A program made the position numbers and the translations under genes. From NCBI GenBank assembly GCA_039029535.1, contig JBCCFW010000004.1:1-64000 (forward strand): a stretch of 64,000 nt of DNA, given 5' to 3'. This document shows positions 56,911 through 64,000 of the stretch, one piece after another. This DNA is from JBCCFW01 sp039029535 (GTDB lineage: Bacteria > Acidobacteriota > JBCCFW01). The notes beneath the pieces are model-generated. The model saw only the letters and a list, made by a program, of their open reading frames with translations, was not told where the DNA came from and did not search any database. The stretch's first letter is position 1. Each line of letters begins with the position of its first letter.

Positions 56911-59391
56911 TCACTCGACGGGGAGGAGGTCGAAGCACGGCACGGGCCTGCCGCGAAGGTCGCGGACGAAGTCGCGATCGGGGTCGCGAGTCTGACAGTA
57001 GCTCGCTGTGGTCGGGAGCGCGAGGGGCGTGGCGGTCTCGACCCGGACCGTGGTGCCGAAGCCGACGATGGAGATGGCGGTGGCCTCAGGCCCGGCGCCG
57101 TCGTCGTAGTAGAAGAGGTTGGCGTGAAGACCGCCGCCGTCGAAGCTGACGAAGCCGTCGAAGACGTAGTCGACGTACGAGCCTCCCGGTCCCGGCTCGA
57201 TGCGCACGAGCTCGACGAGCGAGTCGACGGGCTCGCCGAAGAGGTGCTCGCGCACGGCGTCGGCGAAGCGCACGCCGAGCCTCTTGTACGACGCCGTGTC
57301 GAAGTGGAAGTCGTCGATGCGCGCCGAGTCCATGGTCGTGACGAGATGGGCGTTGACGTCCTCCTCCACGATCAAGCGCTGAGCCTCGCGTATGCGGTTC
57401 ATCTCGGTGCGGCTCGGTCCGTCCGAGGTCGCGAGCTGGGCGATGAAGAACGGGAGCTGCGACTGACGGAGGTCGAAGCGGACGAGGGCGAGGAAGTCAC
57501 GGAGGAAGTCCGCGTACTCGGTGGTCGAGAGAGCGCCGGCATCGGACTCACCTTGGAACCAGAGCACGGCGGTCAGGCCGTTGCCGTCCTGCTCGAGCAC
57601 GCGTCGGAGGGCGTTGCCGTAGAGGCTGCCGTGTCCGAAGGGCGCGTCGTCGTCCCGTTGCCAGTCCGTGCGGATGTTCGTCCCACCCCTTGGTGCCGGG
57701 ATGATGCCGACGGGAAAGCCGGTGCTGGCGTGGATCTCCTTGCCGAAGCGCAGCATGAGGGAATGGGTGGCCTGAGCATCGCCACCGCCGTCGTCGGCCG
57801 CCACCGCCTCGCGCTCGTTCACCGGGTCGTCCATGGGCTCCTGGCCCCGCTTCCAGAGACCGTCGGCGTGGAAGACGTGGACCTCGTCATCGGGTGACTC
57901 GATCGGCGAGAACGGATCCATCAGGTCGCCGCGGCCCGACATGTTGCTCTGACCCGCGCAAAGGAAGACATCGCCCACGCCCACCTCGAGCAGGGTGTCG
58001 TTGCCGAGCAGGGTGAAGTCGGACTGACGAACGAGCTGCACCTCGATGTCGTAGTTGCCGCCGGCCGGCACGTCGAGGAGCTCGAAGTCGAGCCAGGCGC
58101 CGTCGGGCTCCGCCCCGGTCAGAGTGAGCCGATGGTCTGCGAAGCCGTGCCCTGGCACGAGCGCTCCGCTGTCGCTCTCCAGAACGCGGGCCTGGAGCCA
58201 GGCGGGACCGTCATGACGCAGGTGCAGCCGCAGCGGAATGGTCGCTTCGTCGAATTCGTCGCGCTGGAAGACCTTCCAGTCGTCGGACCACTCGTGATGC
58301 CGTCCGATCACCAGACCATCCGGTCCCGGCTCCTGGCAGGCGGTGATCCGCTTGATCGGGCGGAGGCCACCGCCCCAGTCACTCATCGCCGAGTGGATGC
58401 CCGTGAACTGCGTGTCGCCGGCGATGTCGAAGATCGCCTGGTCGTCGAGCCAGGTGCTGCTCATGTCGTCGAAGAAGTCGACATGCAGCCGCGAGGTCGT
58501 GCCGGCTCCCTTGCGGAGTCGGAGACGCAGCCGGCGCGAGTCGGGTCCGGTGGGTCCGGCGACCGAGGTCGTCGTCGCGTCGCGTCGTCGCTCGATGAAG
58601 TGGAGATCGCCAGCGTCGCGCACCTGGAGGATCACGCCGGCGCCGGACTGCCACGAGCGGACACCGTCGCTCCAGAGCTCCAGCGAGAAACGACCCATGC
58701 CGGGTCCGTAGTCGACCCACACCGTGGTGTCGAGCTGACGACCGCGGGCGGCGACACGCGAGAACTGCTCGTTCGTGCCCCCATCTCCCGATCCGAACGC
58801 GACGACGAGATCGGGATCCGGATCGTCGATGACGCCGACCTGGAAAGACATGTTTTCGCTACCGCGCGTCCGCATGTCGGCGGGACGCATCATCGTGATG
58901 TCGTCCTCGAAGGTGTAGGTCTTCGGGTCGCAGGCGTCGCCGATGCCGTCCTCGTTCTGGTCCGCCTGGTCGGGGTTCGCCACGTCGGGGCAGTTGTCGA
59001 GCGCACCCTCGACGCCGTCGGCGTCCGGGTCGAGGTCGACGACGCAAGGAACGCGGTTCGGTCGCGTCACTCCCTGGCTGGTCGTGCCCAGGGTGCCCTC
59101 GCCCGCCGTGTCGAAGGCGGTGACGAACACGTAGGTCAGCCCGCTCGGACGCGGCCAGTCCGGGGGGACGACCGAGGTCCCCATGACGTCGGGGAGCCGG
59201 CACTCGTGGTCGAAGGGCCGGAGGCTGTCTCCCGCGTGGACGGCGTAGCCGAGCGCACCGGGGACGGGGTCCCAGGTCAGCGTGTCGGCGACCCAGCGGA
59301 GGTTGGTGACCTCACCCGGCTGCGCGCGTGCCGTGTCGAGGCCGGTGGCCAGCAACACGACGACGAGCGCGCAGCGGGCGAGCCGGCTCAA
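56911..59391 (-). CDS. Sialate O-acetylesterase-like (SASA) secreted protein, one TSP3 repeat
   Basis: An 826-residue exported protein. After the signal peptide come a fibronectin-like domain (~25-115), a single thrombospondin type-3 repeat (D-N-C-P-D-V-A-N-P-D-Q), a beta-sandwich domain (~155-340), and the SGNH esterase: G-Q-S-N-M-S-G with Ser ~482, W-F-Q-G-E-S-D-A and the D-D-F-H-F-D motif for the Asp/His pair. The end is a beta-rich domain with R-G-R-P-V-P-C-F-D. It should remove O-acetyl groups from sugars outside the cell. The TTG start overlaps the stop of the paralogue upstream (TTGA). Confidence 0.88.
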   Translation of the reverse strand: MSRLARCALVVVLLATGLDTARAQPGEVTNLRWVADTLTWDPVPGALGYAVHAGDSLRPFDHECRLPDVMGTSVVPPDWPRPSGLTYVFVTAFDTAGEGTLGTTSQGVTRPNRVPCVVDLDPDADGVEGALDNCPDVANPDQADQNEDGIGDACDPKTYTFEDDITMMRPADMRTRGSENMSFQVGVIDDPDPDLVVAFGSGDGGTNEQFSRVAARGRQLDTTVWVDYGPGMGRFSLELWSDGVRSWQSGAGVILQVRDAGDLHFIERRRDATTTSVAGPTGPDSRRLRLRLRKGAGTTSRLHVDFFDDMSSTWLDDQAIFDIAGDTQFTGIHSAMSDWGGGLRPIKRITACQEPGPDGLVIGRHHEWSDDWKVFQRDEFDEATIPLRLHLRHDGPAWLQARVLESDSGALVPGHGFADHRLTLTGAEPDGAWLDFELLDVPAGGNYDIEVQLVRQSDFTLLGNDTLLEVGVGDVFLCAGQSNMSGRGDLMDPFSPIESPDDEVHVFHADGLWKRGQEPMDDPVNEREAVAADDGGGDAQATHSLMLRFGKEIHASTGFPVGIIPAPRGGTNIRTDWQRDDDAPFGHGSLYGNALRRVLEQDGNGLTAVLWFQGESDAGALSTTEYADFLRDFLALVRFDLRQSQLPFFIAQLATSDGPSRTEMNRIREAQRLIVEEDVNAHLVTTMDSARIDDFHFDTASYKRLGVRFADAVREHLFGEPVDSLVELVRIEPGPGGSYVDYVFDGFVSFDGGGLHANLFYYDDGAGPEATAISIVGFGTTVRVETATPLALPTTASYCQTRDPDRDFVRDLRGRPVPCFDLLPVE

Positions 59392-62300
59392 GGATCGATG
59401 GGCCGGAGGTCGAAGCAGGGCACCGGCGTGCCCCGGAGGTCGCGGAGGAAGTCGTCTTCCTCTCGCTGCGTGAAGCCGTAGCTGGCGGTGGCCGGGAGCG
59501 TGAGGGCGCGGGAGAGCGTCACGCGCACGGTGTTGCCGCCCATGACGGTCACGCCGGTGGCGGTGGGGCCCGTGTCGTCGTTGAAGCGGAAGAGCTCGGG
59601 ATCGAGACCACCGTCGACGAACTCGACCTCGCCGTCGAAGGTGAAGTCCACCGAGGAGCCACCCGGGCCGACCTGGACGCTCGTGAGGTGCACGAGGGCG
59701 TCGAGGGGCTCGCCGAGCAGGTGCTCGCGGACGGCGTCGGCGAAGCGCACGCCGAGCATCTTGTAGCTGTCCGCGAAGAAGTGGTAGTTGTCGAAGCGCA
59801 GGGCGTCGATGGCCGTGATGAGGTACGCGTCGGCGTCACGCTCCACGACCTGGAGCTGAGCTTCGCGGATGCGCAGGAACTGTCGGTTGCCGACGGCGGT
59901 CGAGGTCGCGAGCTGGGCGATGAAGAACGGCAGGTCCGGCTGACTCAGGTCCGATCGGAGCTGGGAGATGAGCCGCTCCAGGTCGTCGCGATACTGCTCG
60001 AGTGTCCTGTTGTCGGCGGCGTCGGACTCGCCCTGGAACCAGAGCACGCCGGCGAAGCCGTTGGGATCGTTCTGATCCCGCGCCCGACGCATGGCGTTGC
60101 CGTAGAGCGACTCGTGGGAGTCGGGGTCGTCGACGTCGCGCTGCCACTCGTCCCAGATGGCGGTGCCGCCTCGAGGCGAGGGGATGATGCCGACGGGCAG
60201 GCCCGTGCTCGCGTGGACCTCCTTGCCGAAGCGGAGCATGGGGCTGTGACCGGCGTCGCGGGCACCGCCTCCGTTGTCGGCTGCCACCTGCTCGCGCTCT
60301 CCGGTCGCGTCGTCCATGGGCTCCTGGCCCATCTTCCAGAGACCGTCGGCGTGGTAGACGTGGACCTCGTCGATCGGGGTCTCCGCGTCGGCCATGTCGC
60401 CGCGTCCGGACATGTTGCTCTGACCCGTGCAGAGGAAGACGTCGCCCACGCCGAGCTCGACGAGCATGTCGCTGCCCAGGAGGGCCATGTCCGAGCTGCG
60501 CACGAGCTGGACTTCGACGTCGTAGTTGCCGCCGGCCGGCACGCGGTCGAGATCGAAGGACACCGTCGCCCCATTCGGTGCGGGGTCGGAGAGGTCGAGC
60601 TGATGGTCCGACCAGTCGTGGTCGGGGACGACCGTGCCGGTGTCGCTCATGACGACGCGGGCTTGCAAGAAGGCCGGCTCGGCGTGACGGACCTGGAGCT
60701 GCAAGGGGATGGTCGCTTCGTCGAAGTCGTCACGCTGGAAGACCTTCCAGTCGTCGGACCACTCGTGATGACGCCCGATGGTCAGGTCGGTCGGACCGGG
60801 CTCCGGACAGACCGTGATGCGCTTGATCGAGCGACGTCCCTGGCTGAAGTCGGCCATGGCGGTGTCGACGCCGATGAGCGCGCTGTCGTCGACGACGTCG
60901 AAGATAGCTTCGTCCTCGGACCAGCTCCCGGCGATGAAGTAGTCGACGTGGAGCCGTGAGGTCGTGCCGGCGCCCTTGCGCAACCGGAGCCGCAGCCGAC
61001 GCGAGTCGGGGCCGCGGGGGCCGGCGACCGGCGTGGCGACGCCCTGATTCTGGAAGCGCTCGATGAAGTAGAGGTCGTTGCGGTCGTCGACCTGGAGCAT
61101 CAGGCCGGCGCCGGACTCCCAGCGGAAGGCGCTGTCGCTCCACATCTCGAGGGAGAGCCGGCCGTTGAACGGGCCGTAGTCGAGCCAGACCGTCGTGTCC
61201 TGACGGTGGCCGCTGGCGCGCACGCGGGTGAACTGGTCGTTGGTGCCGTCACGGTCGGAGCGGTACGACGCGGCGAGCTCGCCCTCGACCATCCGCACGA
61301 GCAGGGTCTCGTCGAGACCTCCGTAGGACAACATGTCGGCGGGGCGGCCGTCGATGAGGTCGTCCTCGAAGGTGTAGGTCTTCGGGTCGCAGGGGTCACC
61401 GATGCCGTCGTCGTTGTGGTCCTCCTGGTCGAGGTTCGACGCGAACGGGCAGTTGTCGCAGGCATTGCCGAGGGTGTCGGCGTCGTCGTCGAGCTGCTCG
61501 GGGTTGGCGAGACCGAGACAGTTGTCGCAGTCGTTGCCGGCGTCGTCCACGTCGTCGTCGGCCTGGTCGGCGTTGCTCAGGCCCGGGCAGTTGTCGCAGG
61601 CCTCGTTCGTGCCGTCGCCGTCGCTGTCTTCCTGGAACGGGTCGAAGTCGTCGGGGCAACCGTCGCAGGCGGTGCCGACGTCGTCGGCGTCTGGGTCCTC
61701 TTGCATGGGGTTGGCGAGACCGGGGCAGTTGTCGCAGGCCTCGCCGGTGCCGTCGCCGTCGGTGTCTTCCTGGAGGGGATCGGCGTCGTCGGGGCAGATG
61801 TCGCAGGCACTGCCGAGCCCATCGACGTCGGGGTCGTCCTGCGTGGGGTTGGCGAGACCGGGACAGTTGTCGCAAGCCTCGCCCGTGCCGTCGACGTCGT
61901 CGTCGGCCTGGTCGTCGTTGTCGAGGGCCGGGCAGTTGTCGCAGGCGTCACCGTGGGTGTCGGCGTCGGAGTTCTGCTGGTCCTCGTTCGAGAACGTCGG
62001 GCAGTTGTCGCAGGCACTGCCCAGGGTGTCGAAGTCGAGGTTCTGCTGGTCCTCGTTGTCCACCGTCGGACAGTTGTCGCAGGCGTCGCCGAAGCTGTCG
62101 GTGTCGGAGTTCGCCTGGTCCGCGTTGGCGACCATCGGGCAGTTGTCGTCGGGGTCGCCGATGCCGTCGAGGTCGAAGTCGGGAATGCAGGGCGCGAGGT
62201 TGGGGGTCGGGTTGCCCAGGCTGTCGGTCCCGAGGGTGCCCTCGCCCTCGCTGTTGACGGCGGTGACCAGGACGTAGGTGAAGCCCGTCGGACGCGGCCA

Positions 62301-62579
62301 GTCGGGGGGGACGACCGAGGTCTCGGTGATGCCCGAGATCCGGCAGTCGTGGTTGTACATCCACGGGGTCTCGCCGGCGTGGACCGTGTAGCTGGTCGCG
62401 CCGGGCACGGGATCCCAGGTCAGCGTGTCCGCGACCCATCGCAGGCCGGTGACCTCACCGGGTTGGGCCTGGGCGAGGCTCGTCCCGAGGGTCAGCGCCA
62501 GGAGGAGCAGCAGGCCTCTTGAGTGAAGGGTCCGTGGTGAGCGCACGACGTCATCCCGCGAGCGCGGCGGCAGCCGCAC
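59388..62579 (-). CDS. Sialate O-acetylesterase-like (SASA) secreted protein with eleven TSP3 repeats
   Basis: A 1063-residue paralogue of the following gene with the same domain order but an expanded calcium-binding region. Signal peptide, fibronectin-like domain (~40-130), eleven 23-residue type-3 repeats at 145-397 (D-x-D-x-D-G-x-G-x-x-C-D-N-C-P pattern), beta-sandwich domain, esterase with G-Q-S-N-M-S-G (Ser ~721), W-F-Q-G-E-S-D-A and D-N-Y-H-F-F, then the same C-terminal end. The start is taken as GTG 62579; GTG 62546 is an alternative closer to the hydrophobic core. The repeats should stiffen the protein and bind calcium. Confidence 0.88.
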   Translation of the reverse strand: MRLPPRSRDDVVRSPRTLHSRGLLLLLALTLGTSLAQAQPGEVTGLRWVADTLTWDPVPGATSYTVHAGETPWMYNHDCRISGITETSVVPPDWPRPTGFTYVLVTAVNSEGEGTLGTDSLGNPTPNLAPCIPDFDLDGIGDPDDNCPMVANADQANSDTDSFGDACDNCPTVDNEDQQNLDFDTLGSACDNCPTFSNEDQQNSDADTHGDACDNCPALDNDDQADDDVDGTGEACDNCPGLANPTQDDPDVDGLGSACDICPDDADPLQEDTDGDGTGEACDNCPGLANPMQEDPDADDVGTACDGCPDDFDPFQEDSDGDGTNEACDNCPGLSNADQADDDVDDAGNDCDNCLGLANPEQLDDDADTLGNACDNCPFASNLDQEDHNDDGIGDPCDPKTYTFEDDLIDGRPADMLSYGGLDETLLVRMVEGELAASYRSDRDGTNDQFTRVRASGHRQDTTVWLDYGPFNGRLSLEMWSDSAFRWESGAGLMLQVDDRNDLYFIERFQNQGVATPVAGPRGPDSRRLRLRLRKGAGTTSRLHVDYFIAGSWSEDEAIFDVVDDSALIGVDTAMADFSQGRRSIKRITVCPEPGPTDLTIGRHHEWSDDWKVFQRDDFDEATIPLQLQVRHAEPAFLQARVVMSDTGTVVPDHDWSDHQLDLSDPAPNGATVSFDLDRVPAGGNYDVEVQLVRSSDMALLGSDMLVELGVGDVFLCTGQSNMSGRGDMADAETPIDEVHVYHADGLWKMGQEPMDDATGEREQVAADNGGGARDAGHSPMLRFGKEVHASTGLPVGIIPSPRGGTAIWDEWQRDVDDPDSHESLYGNAMRRARDQNDPNGFAGVLWFQGESDAADNRTLEQYRDDLERLISQLRSDLSQPDLPFFIAQLATSTAVGNRQFLRIREAQLQVVERDADAYLITAIDALRFDNYHFFADSYKMLGVRFADAVREHLLGEPLDALVHLTSVQVGPGGSSVDFTFDGEVEFVDGGLDPELFRFNDDTGPTATGVTVMGGNTVRVTLSRALTLPATASYGFTQREEDDFLRDLRGTPVPCFDLRPIDP
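61389..62147 (-). repeat. 69-bp coding tandem repeat, 11 units
   Basis: DNA encoding the eleven thrombospondin type-3 repeats. The unit is 69 bp, marked by GGGCAGTTGTCGCAGGC on the plus strand. Units 5, 7 and 9 share G-L-A/S-N-P/A, and units 6 and 8 share the C-P-D-D variant, which suggests duplication of two-unit blocks. Confidence 0.9.
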
Positions 62580-62816
62580 TCCGTCCTTTTTCTACATTTA
62601 CCTGAAGGAAACCTAGGCGGCCGAGTCAGGGGCTGTCAACCGGCCTGGAGCGGGTCTTGGAACACCGACGAGACGGAGCTCCGAGATCTCCGCCGACATC
62701 GGGTCCTATCGGCACGGAGGGGGAACGGAATCAGTGAATTCCGGGAGCCTGGGGCCCCGGGCCCAGGTCGGGTCCGGGGCGCTCGTGGGGAGGTCAGGAG
62801 CCCGCGACGCAGGCTT
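62580..62816. other. Intergenic region (237 bp)
   Basis: It precedes the SASA operon and follows the flippase-like gene, both on the minus strand. The stretch 62583-62615 is notably AT-rich for this window, and TTGACA reads on the minus strand at 62639-62634, but a matching -10 box at normal spacing is not seen. Confidence 0.35.
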
Positions 62817-63878
62817 CTAGGCCGGGTCGGGCTCGGGGGCGCCCTCCTTGCGGAAGGCATAGACCACGCCGCCGAGGAGCCCGTAGCTCAAGAAGAGCAG
62901 GTACTCGAGCCAGGCGAAGGCGACGGCCTGGGCCTGCTCGACCCCGGCGTAGGCGGTGAGCAGCGCGACGCAGGCGGCTTCGCGGACGCCGATGCCGTTG
63001 ATGGAGACGGGCACCAGCATGATGAAGAGGAAGATCGGGACGATGAGATAGAAGTCCGCGTAGTCGATCGGCAGCGAGAGCGACTGGGCGATGAGCCAGT
63101 AGAACGTCACCACGTTCACCTGGAGCAGCACCGACAGCACGAAGGCGCGACCGAGCTGACCGGTCTTGCCCTGGAAGCTGGTGAGGGCGCGGAGGACCTT
63201 CTCGAAGGGTGAGCGGAGCTTCTTCGGGAAGCGATCGAGGATCCCGTTGACGAAGCTCATGAGCCGCGGCGTGGGGAAGAAGACGATCCACGTGCCGAAG
63301 AGCAGACAGGCGGTCCCGAGAACGACCCAGGGTCGCAGGAGCGGGAAGCGCTCGTTGAGGGCCGGCGAGAACATCAGCGCGCCGAGCGCGAAGCAGATGA
63401 GCGCGAGGAAGCCGACGAGTCGGTCGATGACGAGGATGGCGAGGGAGAGCGCCTTGGGCGTGCCGGCCCGCCAGGTGTCCCAGCCGCGGAGGGCGTCGCC
63501 GCCAATGGTGGTCGGCAGGAACTGACCGACGAAGCGGGCGACCACGCAGGATTGAAACAGGTAGAAGACGGACATCCGGTGACCGTGGGCAGCGAGCAGG
63601 CCGCGCCAGCGGGTGGCGGTCACGAGGGAGCCGACGAACACGAGGGAGAAGGCGGCGAGGAGCCAGGGGAGCTTCGCGCCCTTCATCGCGTCGATGACCT
63701 TGCCGAACTCGGCGTTCTTGACGGTCCAGGCGATGAGCAGGCCGGAGATGACGACCTTGATCAGCGTGAGCGGGAGCTTCTTCTTCTTGCGCTTGGCGCC
63801 GAAGGTCTCGCCGGGCGGAGGGCCGGCGTCGTCGCCGACTGCATCCGGGACGTCGGGGCCGTCCTCGGGGCCGCTCAT
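62817..63878 (-). CDS. Lysylphosphatidylglycerol synthase-type (UPF0104/YbhN-like) membrane protein
   Basis: A 353-residue polytopic protein with a charged, disordered N-terminus (acidic, then K-R-K-K-K-K) and about eight helices. The signature R-W-R-G-L-L, R-F-V-G-Q-F-L-P-T-T-I-G-G-D-A-L-R and V-P-V-S-I-N-G-I-G-V-R-E-A motifs match the LPG_synthase_TM family. Without a GNAT-like C-terminal synthase domain it is probably a flippase-like or lipid-modifying membrane protein rather than a true MprF. Its ATG overlaps the stop of the hexapeptide transferase gene. Confidence 0.88.
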   Translation of the reverse strand: MSGPEDGPDVPDAVGDDAGPPPGETFGAKRKKKKLPLTLIKVVISGLLIAWTVKNAEFGKVIDAMKGAKLPWLLAAFSLVFVGSLVTATRWRGLLAAHGHRMSVFYLFQSCVVARFVGQFLPTTIGGDALRGWDTWRAGTPKALSLAILVIDRLVGFLALICFALGALMFSPALNERFPLLRPWVVLGTACLLFGTWIVFFPTPRLMSFVNGILDRFPKKLRSPFEKVLRALTSFQGKTGQLGRAFVLSVLLQVNVVTFYWLIAQSLSLPIDYADFYLIVPIFLFIMLVPVSINGIGVREAACVALLTAYAGVEQAQAVAFAWLEYLLFLSYGLLGGVVYAFRKEGAPEPDPA

Positions 63879-64000
63879 GGCTTGCGCGACTTGAGGATCT
63901 TGGCGGGGACGCCCGCGACGATGGAGTAGTCCGGGACGTCCTTGGTCACCACCGCGCCCGAGGCGACGATGCAGCCCTCGCCCACGGTCACGCCGTCGAC
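63875..64000 (-). CDS. Hexapeptide-repeat acyltransferase, C-terminal part
   Basis: The window ends inside this gene; only the last 41 codons are present. They read V-G-E-G-C-I-V-A-S-G-A-V-V-T-K-D-V-P and Y-S-I-V-A-G-V-P-A-K, the end of a left-handed beta-helix acyltransferase (CatA/WbbJ-type). Sugar or serine O-acetyltransferases are the usual functions. The stop overlaps the start of the flippase-like gene (ATGA). Confidence 0.85.
   Translation of the reverse strand, partial: VDGVTVGEGCIVASGAVVTKDVPDYSIVAGVPAKILKSRKP

Noticed and set aside
61389..62147. CRISPR-like periodic repeats
   Set aside because: The 69-bp period is in frame with a coding sequence and encodes calcium-binding type-3 repeats; there are no spacers between repeats.
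62636..62860. 74-codon minus-strand frame before the SASA operon
   Set aside because: Composition is Arg/Ser/Pro-rich with no recognisable pattern, overlapping the end of the flippase-like gene.

Overview
The window is dense, very GC-rich bacterial chromosome with strong third-position GC, GTG and TTG starts alongside ATG, and many 4-nt start/stop overlaps. No rRNA, tRNA, phage, transposase or CRISPR array is visible. The gene mix suggests a Gram-negative, environmental, probably marine or sediment heterotroph: a DUF1800/DUF1501 pair, an IPTL-CTERM surface protein, thrombospondin type-3 repeats, sialate O-acetylesterase-like enzymes, Gld-type ABC genes, AlgJ/AlgX-like proteins and an actinobacterial-style succinate dehydrogenase. 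Planctomycetota, Acidobacteriota and Myxococcota are all compatible; the phylum is not fixed by the sequence alone.

Layout. 0.3-9.7 kb: a polytopic glycosyltransferase-like protein, the DUF1800-DUF1501 pair, a Uma2 nuclease, an IPTL-CTERM protein and a TPR hybrid histidine kinase. 9.7-16.7 kb: Nudix-like and cupin genes, sdhCAB, a VOC protein, a duplicated methyltransferase and DoxX. 16.7-25.1 kb: a protein with cholera-toxin-type ADP-ribosyltransferase motifs and an overlapping small ORF, a BNR-repeat secreted protein, a divergent GST/HxlR pair with twin operators, and a penicillin acylase with a thioredoxin-like partner. 25.2-32.8 kb: a VWA protein, a COG3044 ATPase, a DUF885 peptidase with an apparent nonsense codon near its end, two small soluble proteins and an amidohydrolase. 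33-40.2 kb: a secreted serine protease, a small secreted protein, a PepSY protein, a class D beta-lactamase, and an RHH-regulator operon with two matching dyads. 40.2-50.7 kb (minus): GldA/GldF/GldG/DUF4340-like genes followed by fatty acyl-AMP ligase, acyl carrier protein, DUF374 acyltransferase and a double-HTH regulator. 50.9-64 kb: two small plus-strand genes, then a long minus-strand run (lipid flippase-like, tandem SASA paralogues, two AlgJ/X-like proteins, a lipoprotein).

The most unusual signal is a dispersed element of 175-215 bp present three times (4848-5022, 42627-42841, 56704-56905). Each copy has 18-nt terminal inverted repeats whose sequence differs between copies while pairing is kept. 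Each has a conserved inner hairpin and a long-range helix. Each lies in the same orientation directly downstream of a stop codon. Copy 1 lacks the segment that forms a second inner hairpin in the other copies. It looks like either a non-autonomous mobile element or a structured 3'-UTR RNA.
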